In this document: piece by piece, positions 25,304 to 33,766 of the stretch | Layout: each line of letters starts with the position of its first letter | Numbering within the stretch: the stretch's first letter is position 1 | Assembly: GCA_016784025.1 (NCBI GenBank) | Contig: JADHVL010000025.1 | Span: 1-54,952, forward strand | Direction: 5' to 3' | DNA length: 54,952 nucleotides | Source of the DNA: Fidelibacterota bacterium | GTDB taxonomy: Bacteria; Fidelibacterota; UBA8477; JABMPR01 | The notes under the pieces: generated by a model | Databases searched by the model: none | Told to the model about the DNA's origin: nothing | What the model saw: only the letters and a program-made list of their open reading frames with translations | Position numbers and translations under genes: made by a program

Positions 25304-27310
25304 ATGAAGCTCTCCATTGTTATTGTCAATTACAATGTAAAAGCCTTTTTACAGCAGGCCCTAGAGAGTATCCTCAAAGCCACAGATTCAATTGAAACAG
25401 AAATGTTTGTTGTAGATAACCACTCTGTCGATGGCAGCATTGAGATGCTTCAGTCACAGTTCCCACAAATTCACCTGATCCAAAACCAGAATAACCGGGG
25501 ATTTGCCAAGGCAAACAATCAGGCTATTAAAAAGGCTACAGGCGAATATATCTGGCTCCTCAACCCTGATACACTGGTTCAGGAAGACACCCCTCAAAAG
25601 CTGATTCAAGTTATGGAAGCTGATGAGAAAATTGGTTTACTGGGATGCAAAATCCTTAACGATGATGGCAGCCTCCAGTTGGCCTGCCGGAGAAGTTTCC
25701 CCACACCATGGGTAGCTTTCACCAAACTGCTAGGCCTGGCCAATATTTTTCCGAAATCAAAATGGTTTGGTCGCTACAATTTGACTCACCTCAATCCCGA
25801 TGAAGCTTATGAGGTAGAGGCCATTAGTGGATCATGCATGTTTATTCGTCGGGAAGCATTGGAAGAGGTTGGTACGCTTGATGAAACCTTCTTTATGTAT
25901 GGCGAGGACTTGGACTGGTGCTACAGGTTTGGACAGACCAGTTGGAAAGTTTATTACACTCCCGATACCAGCATTGTTCATTACAAAGGTGAATCTTCAA
26001 AAGTAGCACTATGGGATACCAACACTCACTTCTACCGAGCGATGGATATTTTTGCCAAAAAACATTTTAAGTCGTCAAGACGTTTTCCAATCCACTGGGT
26101 ACTTCGTCTGGGTATTCTCGCAAGATATTTTCTATCAATTCTCAGTAAGATTAGTAAGAATGCTGCTGCCTATGTGCTTGATCTTTCAGGTCTTTTGATC
26201 CTGACCTTGATAGCTATTTATATCAAATTCAAGACTTTTGATGTTCTTGGTCAATACATGTACGTACTTCCCGTCTACCTGGGAAGCTGGTTGGCTGTTA
26301 TCACAAGTCTTGGATTGTACAGAACTTACAAGTATTCAGTAAGTAGAGCTGTATTGGCTGCGACCCTGGGATTCTTGATAAACGTCACCTTGACATATTT
26401 TTTCAAGGATTATGCCTTCTCACGTGTTGTCATGCTGATTAGCTATCTGGGAGCTCTATTCTGGATTTCAGGCTGGAGAATAGTTGCTTCCTCACGACGA
26501 ACAGAAAATTTCGTATTGGGAACACAGCGAACTCTGGTCATAGGCGATTTCCAAAGTGCCAGCGATATCTTTTCAAGGCTTATGACTAACCTTGGGCTTG
26601 GTTATACCCCTGTAGGGATCATCGCAACTGATGGATTAGAGCATGATGATGATAGAATTATTGGGCACCTCGACGATTTGATGGCTCTGGTTCAGTATCA
26701 CCGCATAGATGATGTCATCTTTACCTCTGACAATATTGAGTTGAGTCAGGTGTTTGACTATTTACCGACTTTGAGTCAGCAGGGTGTCAAAATTAAACTG
26801 GTTCCTGGGAATCTTTCCTTTATCGTTGGAAAATCTGCAGTAGAAAATTTACAGACCGTTCAATTCGTAGATATGGATTTTAAATACTACCATACCGGGG
26901 CAAAAATTGTAAAACGGCTTGAAGATTTAATAATTTCACCCCTTCTTTACATCGTCTTGCGACCATTTCAAACGCTTATGGTGAATTCAAAGTCCATGAC
27001 AGCTACCGATATTCAAATAGGTGGCAAGACATATTCCAGCTATAAAATGCCAGACGGACAGGTCTCATTTTGGAGTAATTTAAGCTTGCTTCCCCTTGTG
27101 ATTCGGGGAAAGTTGAGCCTCGTCGGATCCCCAATTGATCTGGTGGACAAAGGATGGGATATTAAACGTGGCATTTTCAGTCTTGAATCCGTGCGAGGGG
27201 GATCTCAGCTCAGTGAAGATGAGAGGTATTCATTGTTGAACTACTATCTTCACAATCATTCAGTCCTCCTTGATTTTGAAATTATTATTAAAGCCTTCTT
27301 AGGAAAGTGA
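25304..27310 (+). CDS. Fusion of GT2 rhamnosyltransferase-like domain and degenerate polyprenyl glycosylphosphotransferase
   Basis: 668 residues with two normally separate parts. Residues 1-265 form a WcaE/RfbN-like GT2 enzyme (VIVNYNVKAFLQQALES, NNRGFAKANNQAI, LLNPDT, GSCMFIRREALEEVG, FMYGEDLDWCYR). Residues about 280-395 contain four or five transmembrane helices, about 405-530 match the nucleotide-binding-like CoA_binding_3 region of WbaP-type initiating transferases, and about 540-668 resemble the bacterial sugar transferase domain. That last domain is shortened: the stretch between KRLEDLIISPLL and KLSLVGS lacks the usual basic KFRSM region, and the Asp-Glu dyad expected in SIDELPQ is missing (it reads NLSLLPLV). 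Phosphoglycosyl transfer is therefore doubtful, and the C-terminal half may act as a membrane anchor or scaffold. Confidence 0.8.
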   Translation: MKLSIVIVNYNVKAFLQQALESILKATDSIETEMFVVDNHSVDGSIEMLQSQFPQIHLIQNQNNRGFAKANNQAIKKATGEYIWLLNPDTLVQEDTPQKLIQVMEADEKIGLLGCKILNDDGSLQLACRRSFPTPWVAFTKLLGLANIFPKSKWFGRYNLTHLNPDEAYEVEAISGSCMFIRREALEEVGTLDETFFMYGEDLDWCYRFGQTSWKVYYTPDTSIVHYKGESSKVALWDTNTHFYRAMDIFAKKHFKSSRRFPIHWVLRLGILARYFLSILSKISKNAAAYVLDLSGLLILTLIAIYIKFKTFDVLGQYMYVLPVYLGSWLAVITSLGLYRTYKYSVSRAVLAATLGFLINVTLTYFFKDYAFSRVVMLISYLGALFWISGWRIVASSRRTENFVLGTQRTLVIGDFQSASDIFSRLMTNLGLGYTPVGIIATDGLEHDDDRIIGHLDDLMALVQYHRIDDVIFTSDNIELSQVFDYLPTLSQQGVKIKLVPGNLSFIVGKSAVENLQTVQFVDMDFKYYHTGAKIVKRLEDLIISPLLYIVLRPFQTLMVNSKSMTATDIQIGGKTYSSYKMPDGQVSFWSNLSLLPLVIRGKLSLVGSPIDLVDKGWDIKRGIFSLESVRGGSQLSEDERYSLLNYYLHNHSVLLDFEIIIKAFLGK

Positions 27311-27311
27311 T

Positions 27312-28271
27312 ATGAGTAAAACAGTATTAGAATTCGAAAAACCAATTCATGATTTAGAACAAAAGATCATTGAAATGGAAATCATGTCCAGCGATTCAGA
27401 TGTGGATATGAAAAAGGAGATTAAAAAACTCCGCAAAAAACTTATCGATCAATCTATTAAGATCACTAAAAATCTTTCTCGATGGCAGCGAGTGGAACTT
27501 GCTCGACATGCTGATCGTCCCCATGCTTTGGATCTCATTGATCTCATGTGTGATTCGTGGATAGAGCTCCACGGAGACCGCCTTTTCGGAGATGACAAGG
27601 CCATTGTAAGTGGTATTGCTCGTATTGACGAACAGCGAATGATCATAATAGGTCAGCAAAAGGGACGCTCCACCAAGGACAATCTCTACCGCAATTTTGG
27701 TATGCCATACCCTGAAGGATATCGCAAGGCTCTACGACATATGAAATTGGCTGAGAAATACGGATTGCCAGTTGTCACGCTTGTTGACACAATTGGTGCG
27801 TATCCAGGGCTGGAAGCAGAAGAACGCGGTCAAGCAGAAGCCATTGCAAGAAATCTTTTTGAAATGAGCCATTTATCAGTCCCAATCATCGTTATTGTTA
27901 TTGGTGAGGGCGCCTCAGGTGGTGCTTTGGGAATCGGGGTTGGTGACAGACTCATCATGCTGGAGAATACATGGTATTCAGTTATCTCTCCTGAGGGTTG
28001 TGCATCCATTCTTTACAGGGATGCTACTCAAAAGAAAAAAGCCGCTGAGGCCATGCGTGTGACTGCAGAAGACCTTTTAGAGATGGGAATAGCTGATAGA
28101 ATCATTCAGGAACCTCTGGGTGGCGCTCACCGGGACTATAAGGGTACGGCAAAGATACTAAAAGAAGTCATCCTGGAAGAACTGGATGCCATCATTGGAA
28201 TCTCAGTTGATGAGATGATTGAAAAACGAATCCACAAAATTGAGAACATGGGTGCCTGGGAAGGTAATTGA
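27312..28271 (+). CDS. accA: Acetyl-CoA carboxylase carboxyltransferase subunit alpha
   Basis: 319 residues, standard length. It forms the alpha half of the carboxyltransferase that makes malonyl-CoA for fatty-acid synthesis. Characteristic segments include an N-terminal helical region (LEFEKPIHDLEQKI), RPHALDLIDLMCDSWIELHGDRLFGDDKAI, KGRSTKDNLYRNFGMPYPEGYRKALR, DTIGAYPGLEAEERGQAEAIA, and GEGASGGALGIGVGDR with the oxyanion-hole glycines. accD is not in the window, as is common when the two subunits are unlinked. It sits 1 base after the fusion glycosyltransferase. Confidence 0.97.
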   Translation: MSKTVLEFEKPIHDLEQKIIEMEIMSSDSDVDMKKEIKKLRKKLIDQSIKITKNLSRWQRVELARHADRPHALDLIDLMCDSWIELHGDRLFGDDKAIVSGIARIDEQRMIIIGQQKGRSTKDNLYRNFGMPYPEGYRKALRHMKLAEKYGLPVVTLVDTIGAYPGLEAEERGQAEAIARNLFEMSHLSVPIIVIVIGEGASGGALGIGVGDRLIMLENTWYSVISPEGCASILYRDATQKKKAAEAMRVTAEDLLEMGIADRIIQEPLGGAHRDYKGTAKILKEVILEELDAIIGISVDEMIEKRIHKIENMGAWEGN

Positions 28272-28276
28272 GGCGT

Positions 28277-28696
28277 ATGATCCGCTACGATTATCATTTT
28301 AAAGTCAGGTATAAAGATATCGACCAAATGGGAGTCATGTACTACTCCAGATACTATGAATATTTTGAAGCCGCTCGAACTGACATGATGAGAGAGCTGG
28401 GTCTCACATATAAAGCACTGGAAGCTGAAGGCATCATGATGCCCGTGGTACACAGTGAATCAGATTATTTCCATGGGCCAGGTTTCGATGACCACTTGAC
28501 CTGCATTACTGAAGTTACTGAATGGCCAAAAGGGAAAATGGAAATTCTTTACACCTTGGTCAATGATAATGATCCTGAAAAAGTATTAAATCGTGGTAAA
28601 ACAATACATGCATTTGTCAAAATGAATGGAAGACCTACTCGGATGCCAGATTCATTGAAGCAAGTCCTTGCAGAGAAATGGAAAACTAAACAATGA
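28277..28696 (+). CDS. YbgC/4-hydroxybenzoyl-CoA-type acyl-CoA thioesterase
   Basis: Hot-dog fold thioesterase of about 139 residues. The YbgC/FadM active-site helix is clear: RYKDIDQMGVMYYSRYYEYFEAAR, with the catalytic Asp in DIDQMG and the conserved MYYSRY. It probably hydrolyses short or medium acyl-CoAs; next to accA a lipid-metabolism role is reasonable, while elsewhere YbgC goes with the Tol-Pal system. The start is uncertain. The ATG at 28277 has GAGG three bases before it; a TTG at 28268, overlapping the accA stop, has GGAAGG in front and would add three residues. Confidence 0.9.
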   Translation: MIRYDYHFKVRYKDIDQMGVMYYSRYYEYFEAARTDMMRELGLTYKALEAEGIMMPVVHSESDYFHGPGFDDHLTCITEVTEWPKGKMEILYTLVNDNDPEKVLNRGKTIHAFVKMNGRPTRMPDSLKQVLAEKWKTKQ

Positions 28697-29406
28697 GCAA
28701 CGAGTTAATATTTTTTATTCAGACAATTATTGGTCTGGCCATGGTTCTTTTTGCTTTCCGCATGGGAAAAAACTGGCTGTATGCACTTATTGCCATCAAT
28801 TATGTCCTGGCAAATATTTTTGTTACAAAAACCATAACACTTTTCGGATTTGAAGCCACTGGTGGAAATGTTCTGTACGGAGCCATATTCCTCAGCACTG
28901 ACATTCTTTCAGAATACTATGGTAAAGCCGCTGCTCGAAAGGGTGTATTTATTGGGCTAGGAGCAACCCTGTTTTACCTCGTCATGTCCCAATTTATGAT
29001 TTCATATGATGCAAGTCCCAATGATTGGGGTGCATCAGCGGGGATGGATACCATATTCAGCTTTGCACCCGGTATCGTTCTGGCTAGTGTAATCGCATAT
29101 CTGGTGTCTCAACTTCATGATGTCTGGGCATTCCATTTTTGGAAAGAAAAATTTGAAGGAAAATTACTCTGGGTAAGGAATAATTTATCCACAGCTTCCA
29201 GCCAATTAATTGATTCAATAACTTTTGCAATTCTAGCCTTTGCTGTTTTTCCCAGACTATTCCTTGATCCAGGTAGTGTGCTGCCCATGTCCGTCGTCTG
29301 GGAGATCGTTCTCACAACCTATATTTTGAAACTTATTGTCGCATTTATTGATACCCCATTTATCTATTTCAGTCAAAGATTTGGACCAATACACGAATTG
29401 AAATAG
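28693..29406 (+). CDS. Queuosine-precursor transporter (VUT family, YhhQ-like)
   Basis: 237-residue integral membrane protein with about six hydrophobic segments. It matches the DUF165/VUT family: YVLANIFVTKTITLFGFEATGGNVLYGAIFLSTDILSEYYGKAAARKGVFIG near the N-terminus and SQLIDSITFAILAF in the C-terminal half. Characterised YhhQ imports 7-cyano-7-deazaguanine or 7-aminomethyl-7-deazaguanine for tRNA queuosine. No que genes are adjacent. The start overlaps the thioesterase stop (ATGA). Confidence 0.9.
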   Translation: MSNELIFFIQTIIGLAMVLFAFRMGKNWLYALIAINYVLANIFVTKTITLFGFEATGGNVLYGAIFLSTDILSEYYGKAAARKGVFIGLGATLFYLVMSQFMISYDASPNDWGASAGMDTIFSFAPGIVLASVIAYLVSQLHDVWAFHFWKEKFEGKLLWVRNNLSTASSQLIDSITFAILAFAVFPRLFLDPGSVLPMSVVWEIVLTTYILKLIVAFIDTPFIYFSQRFGPIHELK

Positions 29407-29424
29407 GGGAGTCTCACTTTTCAT

Positions 29425-29452
29425 TTGTCCTCAGATTGGCATGGTTTATATT
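29425..29452 (+). promoter_or_regulatory. Putative promoter of tRNA-Ser(GCT)
   Basis: TTGTCC at 29425-29430, a 16-base spacer, and TATATT at 29447-29452, 18 bases ahead of the mature tRNA 5' end. The extended box reads TATATTTG, which also fits the Bacteroidota-type TAnnTTTG -7 consensus. Confidence 0.5.
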
Positions 29453-29470
29453 TGCGCGCTTTTTCAATAC

Positions 29471-29557
29471 GGAGACGTGGCCGAGTGGCTTAAGGCGGCG
29501 GCTTGCTAAGCCGTTGTACGTTTAGGCGTACCGTAGGTTCGAATCCTACCGTCTCCG
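29471..29557 (+). tRNA. tRNA-Ser (GCT anticodon)
   Basis: Class II tRNA of 87 bases: acceptor stem GGAGACG/CGTCTCC, D-arm, anticodon arm GGCGGC-TTGCTAA-GCCG (anticodon GCT), a long variable arm (about TACGTTTAGGCGTA), T-arm with GGTTCGAATCC, and discriminator G. CCA is not encoded. Part of its 3' end plus 10 flanking bases is repeated at 29671-29696. Confidence 0.96.
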
Positions 29558-29610
29558 CATTTTTGACATAGAATCTTATATTCGAACACTACAATTTGTT
29601 TGATGATAAT

Positions 29611-29696
29611 GGTTCGAAACGGAGCGTAGCGAAGTAAAGCGAGGGAGTCCCAAGGGGACGACGCTCAGCTAATCCTACCGTCTCCGCATTTTTGAC
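29611..29696 (+). repeat. Broken copy of the tRNA-Ser 3' end carrying a 52-bp hairpin insert
   Basis: GGTTCGAA (29611-29618) and the 26 bases at 29671-29696 are copies of the T-arm left half (29536-29543) and of the following tRNA 3' end plus 10 bases of flank (29542-29567). Between them, at 29619-29670, lies a 52-bp insert with nested pairing: outer GAGCGT (29622-29627) with ACGCTC (29661-29666), inner GTCCC (29647-29651) with GGGAC (29655-29659) around an AAG loop. The bases AA occur on both sides of the insert, which could be a 2-bp target duplication. It parallels the tRNA-Pro copy at 1492-1543, where the insert also contains GTCCC and CGTCGT. Confidence 0.8.
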
Positions 29697-29731
29697 CCTA
29701 TCTAAGGTTAGAAATTGGTTAAGACTACACT

Positions 29732-29817
29732 GGAGGTGTAGGCTAATTGGTAAGTCACCTGTCTTGAAAACAGACGTCCGTAAGGACTTGGGAGTTCGAG
29801 TCTCTCCACCTCCGCCA
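29732..29817 (+). tRNA. tRNA-Ser (TGA anticodon)
   Basis: Acceptor stem GGAGGTG/CACCTCC, anticodon loop CTTGAAA (anticodon TGA), a long variable arm built on GTCC/GGAC, T-arm GGGAG-TTCGAGT-CTCTC, discriminator G and an encoded CCA at 29815-29817. The class II variable arm supports serine. The D-arm is compact (GGC-TAATTGGTAA-GTC), and the top pair of the anticodon stem is a C-A mismatch. Unlike the two other tRNAs in the window, its CCA is encoded. Confidence 0.9.
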
Positions 29818-29832
29818 TCTCACCATAGTATC

Positions 29833-29862
29833 TAAAACACCCGAATTAATTCGGGTGTTTTT
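29833..29862. terminator. Bidirectional terminator between tRNA-Ser(TGA) and the SLC13 gene
   Basis: AAAACACCCGAA (29834-29845) pairs with TTCGGGTGTTTT (29850-29861) around a TTAA loop, with T and A runs on the two sides. It lies 16 bases past the tRNA and 11 bases from the stop of the converging minus-strand transporter, so it can serve both. Confidence 0.9.
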
Positions 29863-29872
29863 ACATCTACCT

Positions 29873-31660
29873 TTAAAGCGGCCAGATAACTGGAATCAGT
29901 ATGACCCCAATGATTCCCAGAATGATATGCAGGGGAATACCGGCCCGCATAAAATCCATATAACGATATCCACCCGGTGAAAATACCATGGTATTGGTCT
30001 GATATCCATTAGGAGTCATAAAAGATAGTGATGCGGCAAACATAATGGTCATGATGAAGGGCATGGGATCAAGACCCAGAACACCAGCAGACTTTATAGC
30101 CAGTGGTGTCATAATGATTGCAGTGGCTGTGTGAGAGAGGAAGGAAGTCATCAGCATGGTGATAAAAAATAGAATTCCGATGAGTCCAACATGTCCGAAT
30201 TGACTGCTGGCGGTGGTAATGATACCACCAATTCTCTCTGATAGGTGAATGGTTTCCATGGCATCACCCAGAGGTATAAGCGCCGCAATCAAAAAAATAA
30301 CAGTCCAATTTATGGACTTGTATGCTTCCTGAGACGGTACAATCCCTGTTGCCATCACCAGAATGGCTCCCAGGAGTGATGCTTCCATAATGGATAAGAT
30401 ATTAAGAGCGGCCACACCAACCACAATGGGGATGATAGCTACGGCTAGCCACCAATATTTTATTTTGTGAAGTTTTGTGTCCAATTCCTCTAATATGATA
30501 AAATTCGGATCGGTATTTAAAGCAGCCATGCGCGTTCTTGAGCCAAAGATCAGCAAGGTGTCAAAATGTTTTAATTTGACATGGGCTACTTTGGTTCGCA
30601 TGAGTTCACGATAACGGCGTAGTGCCAGAACGAACAAGCCATAGCGACGCCTGAAATCCACTTCCATGAGCGAAGATCCTGCCAGACTGGAATTGGGTGA
30701 GATCATGGCTTCCATGAGGATATTTTCATTATCAGCCAATTCATTGTCATCCATCTTGATATCGGTAAGAAGGAGAACTTTTTGCTCTGCCCGAAATATT
30801 TGCAATTTGTCAACCGAACACTGAACCAGGAGAATATCATTTTCCTTTAAGACAATATTTCTCATATTGGTTGTGATATGATTCCCATGACGGATGATTT
30901 CCAGCACTGTCAACTCATAAGTCTGTCCCAGCTTCAAATCCATAAACTTCCGTCCGTTGAGCGGTGAATCTTGCGGGATTTTGACCTCAGTAAGATAGGT
31001 TCCGAGGTGATATTTTTTTGTCAGTCCAGAAACAGGAACTCGTGACGGTAAAATCCACTTCTGAGCAGCTAGAATATACAATAGAGTTGCTACGACGAGG
31101 ATGACACCCAATTTACTCAACTCAAATACACCTATGTGAAAGCCGGCCTCAAAGGCAATATCGTTCACAATCAGATTGGTGGATGTACCGATAACGGTAC
31201 AAGTTCCACCGACTATAGCAGCAAAAGACAGGGGTATCATTATTTTAGATGCACTAATTTTTAAGCGATGGGACAAGTCTGTTGCCACTGGGATCAAGAT
31301 AGCCACAGTAGCAGTATTGTTGATGAATGCTGAAAAGATGCTTACAGATAGCAAGAACAAAGTGGTTACTAACCAATTCCTACCACGTCCATTGTTTTCC
31401 AGCCAGATCGTAAATACGCGGATAAATCCAGTCTTGGTAAATGCATGACTCAAAATGAACATTGCGCCAATTGTGATGACGGCCTTATTGGAAAAACCAC
31501 TGATTGCTTGATGTTTGTCAATTAGACCTGATAGTAATAATGCAGCCAACACTAAGAGGGAAGTGACTTCAATGGGAAACCATTCACGGATAAAGGCGAT
31601 TATGGAAAGGATGAGTATCGTGAAGAAGATGATGGATTGAGTGTCTGGCATAGGTAGCAT
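29873..31660 (-). CDS. SLC13/DASS-family anion permease with two RCK_C (TrkA_C) domains
   Basis: 595-residue inner-membrane transporter. About five helices in the first 200 residues are followed by two cytoplasmic RCK_C-type domains in tandem (about 220-290, beginning near KIPQDSPLNGRKF, and about 305-390, beginning near ISPNSSLAGSSL), then further helices to the C-terminus. Conserved stretches include FINNTATVAILIPVA and FLSHTATAIIMTPLAI, the paired Ser/Asn-Thr-Ala motifs that bind anion and sodium in DASS carriers. Proteins with this insert carry sulfate or similar anions in some bacteria. The exact substrate is open. It is the only minus-strand gene between 2.1 kb and the right end and diverges from uvrB. 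Confidence 0.92.
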   Translation of the reverse strand: MLPMPDTQSIIFFTILILSIIAFIREWFPIEVTSLLVLAALLLSGLIDKHQAISGFSNKAVITIGAMFILSHAFTKTGFIRVFTIWLENNGRGRNWLVTTLFLLSVSIFSAFINNTATVAILIPVATDLSHRLKISASKIMIPLSFAAIVGGTCTVIGTSTNLIVNDIAFEAGFHIGVFELSKLGVILVVATLLYILAAQKWILPSRVPVSGLTKKYHLGTYLTEVKIPQDSPLNGRKFMDLKLGQTYELTVLEIIRHGNHITTNMRNIVLKENDILLVQCSVDKLQIFRAEQKVLLLTDIKMDDNELADNENILMEAMISPNSSLAGSSLMEVDFRRRYGLFVLALRRYRELMRTKVAHVKLKHFDTLLIFGSRTRMAALNTDPNFIILEELDTKLHKIKYWWLAVAIIPIVVGVAALNILSIMEASLLGAILVMATGIVPSQEAYKSINWTVIFLIAALIPLGDAMETIHLSERIGGIITTASSQFGHVGLIGILFFITMLMTSFLSHTATAIIMTPLAIKSAGVLGLDPMPFIMTIMFAASLSFMTPNGYQTNTMVFSPGGYRYMDFMRAGIPLHIILGIIGVILIPVIWPL

Positions 31661-31754
31661 TTTAGGGCTTGTTGAGGTGAATGCAAATGGAAGGTTTTAG
31701 CAAAAGAAAATAATATAACTCACGCTCTTGGGTGTTGATTCTCTGTCATATATG

Positions 31755-31760
31755 TATATT
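31755..31760 (+). promoter_or_regulatory. Putative -10 element of uvrB
   Basis: TATATT at 31755-31760, ten bases before the uvrB ATG. The -35 region is unclear (TTGATT at 31735 gives only 14 bases of spacer). As with lepA and smpB there is no Shine-Dalgarno sequence, so the message would have a leader of only a few bases. Confidence 0.35.
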
Positions 31761-31770
31761 TTACGTCATT

Positions 31771-33762
31771 ATGGCAGAATTTAAACTAAAAACTGAATAT
31801 TCCCCAAGTGGCGATCAACCCGAAGCAATTGAAGAACTCATTGGTGGTTTAAAGTCAGGGGCTCCCTTTCAAACCTTACTTGGAGTGACAGGTAGTGGCA
31901 AGACATATACTGTAGCTAACGTCATCCAGGAAGTCCAAAAACCCACGCTTATAGTTTCTCATAATAAAACGCTGGCAGCGCAATTATATGGAGAGTTCAA
32001 ATCCTTCTTTCCTGAGAATGCTGTTGAGTATTTCATTTCATATTATGATTATTATCAGCCTGAAGCGTATCTACCTGTAACAGATACATTTATCGAGAAA
32101 GACATGTCGATGAATGAGGAGATTGATAAGTTGCGATTAAAAGCCACTAGCGCTTTGCTGTCTCGCAAAGATGTTATTGTCGTGGCTTCTGTTTCATGTA
32201 TTTATGGATTAGGGGATCCCCAGGAATACAAAAAATCGCTTGTTATTATCAATAAAGGTCAGAGCTACAACCAACGCGATATCATGCGCAAATTGGTGGA
32301 CATCTACTATGAACGCAATGACATCAATTTTATACGGGGAAAATTCAGAGTACGCGGTGATGTGCTAGAGATTTTTCCAGCATACAACGAAAATGCAATT
32401 CGTATAGAGTTCTGGGGTAATCAGGTCACAGATATCATGACCGTTGATCCTCTTACGGGAGAAGTTCTTACTGAGGATGATGTGTGTGTTGTCTATCCAG
32501 CCAGGCATTTTGTTACTTCAGACGAACATATCGCCAAAGCTTTAGGTCGCATTGAAGAGGAATTAAAGGAACAAGTAGGAGAGTTTCGCATCAATAACCA
32601 GTTGCTAGAAGCACAGCGCATTGAGCAACGTACCAAGTTTGATATGGAAATGCTGAGAGAAGTTGGTCATTGTTCTGGTATTGAGAATTACAGTCGCCAC
32701 CTCACGGGTCGAAAACCAGGTGAAAGACCATTTACCTTACTGGACTTTTTCCCAGATGATTTCCTCATGATTATTGATGAGTCTCATGTCACATTGCCTC
32801 AGTTCCGTGGGATGTACAATGGGGATTATTCACGTAAACGGAATTTGGTGGACTATGGTTTTCGTCTACCATCAGCCCTTGATAACCGACCCCTCAAACT
32901 TCCTGAATTTGAGGATTCAATGAATCAGGTCATTTTTACAACGGCTACACCAGCCGATTATGAGTTAGAAAAATCCGATGGGGTGGTCATTGAACAGGTG
33001 ATTCGACCTACTGGCCTGCTGGACCCAGTGATTGATTTACGATCCAGTGAAGGTCAGATTGATGATCTCATGGAAGAAATCAATAAACGAATTGAAAATA
33101 AAGAACGTGTTCTGGTCGTCACACTCACCAAACGTATGTCAGAAGATCTGACTGACTACCTCACAAACTACAATCTACGTGTTCGTTATCTCCACTCTGA
33201 GATTGACAGCATTAAACGTATATCCATTCTTAGGGATTTACGTCTCGGTGAATTCGATGTTCTTGTTGGTATCAATCTTTTGAGGGAGGGTTTGGATCTA
33301 CCTGAGGTATCCCTGGTCGCCATTATCGATGCTGATAAAGAAGGATTTCTCAGAAGTAAAACCTCACTGATGCAGATTTCTGGACGTGCAGCCCGCCATG
33401 CCAATGGCAAAGTCATCCTTTACGCCGACAGGGTTACTGCCAGTATGCAGTACCTCATGGATACGACCCAACAACGACGGGAAAGGCAAATAGCTTACAA
33501 TAAAGAACATGGCATCGTCCCTATCACTATCTACAAGACCCATGACGAAATTATGGGGATTACCAGTGTTGCGGATGCCATGCATAGCAAGGAAGAAGCA
33601 ATCAAGGAAAGCCTCAAGAAATATGACACAGACTATGTTACTGGCGAACTTCTTGATACGATGCGGCAAGATATGCTCAGAGCAGCCGAAGGTCTGGATT
33701 TCGAAAAGGCAGCCATGATCCGGGATGAGATCAAAAAGGTTGAAAACGAGATGAAACGATAA
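31771..33762 (+). CDS. uvrB: UvrABC excinuclease subunit B
   Basis: DNA-damage-verifying helicase-like subunit of nucleotide excision repair, 663 residues. The N-terminus [17 protein letters not shown] is diagnostic, followed by Walker [15 protein letters not shown] (about 38), the beta-hairpin [16 protein letters not shown] motif [11 protein letters not shown], helicase motif VI region [15 protein letters not shown], and a C-terminal UVR domain ([14 protein letters not shown]) that contacts UvrC. A longer frame from 31732 adds non-conserved residues and is rejected. The sigma-54 activator starts 4 bases after its stop. Confidence 0.97.
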   Translation: MAEFKLKTEYSPSGDQPEAIEELIGGLKSGAPFQTLLGVTGSGKTYTVANVIQEVQKPTLIVSHNKTLAAQLYGEFKSFFPENAVEYFISYYDYYQPEAYLPVTDTFIEKDMSMNEEIDKLRLKATSALLSRKDVIVVASVSCIYGLGDPQEYKKSLVIINKGQSYNQRDIMRKLVDIYYERNDINFIRGKFRVRGDVLEIFPAYNENAIRIEFWGNQVTDIMTVDPLTGEVLTEDDVCVVYPARHFVTSDEHIAKALGRIEEELKEQVGEFRINNQLLEAQRIEQRTKFDMEMLREVGHCSGIENYSRHLTGRKPGERPFTLLDFFPDDFLMIIDESHVTLPQFRGMYNGDYSRKRNLVDYGFRLPSALDNRPLKLPEFEDSMNQVIFTTATPADYELEKSDGVVIEQVIRPTGLLDPVIDLRSSEGQIDDLMEEINKRIENKERVLVVTLTKRMSEDLTDYLTNYNLRVRYLHSEIDSIKRISILRDLRLGEFDVLVGINLLREGLDLPEVSLVAIIDADKEGFLRSKTSLMQISGRAARHANGKVILYADRVTASMQYLMDTTQQRRERQIAYNKEHGIVPITIYKTHDEIMGITSVADAMHSKEEAIKESLKKYDTDYVTGELLDTMRQDMLRAAEGLDFEKAAMIRDEIKKVENEMKR

Positions 33763-33766
33763 AAGC

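Noticed and set aside
29671..29696. Attachment site (attR) of an integrated element or prophage
   Set aside because: The tRNA 3' end is duplicated, but only about 100 bp lie between the copies, there is no integrase, and the duplicated part is split by a hairpin insert. A decayed element cannot be fully excluded.
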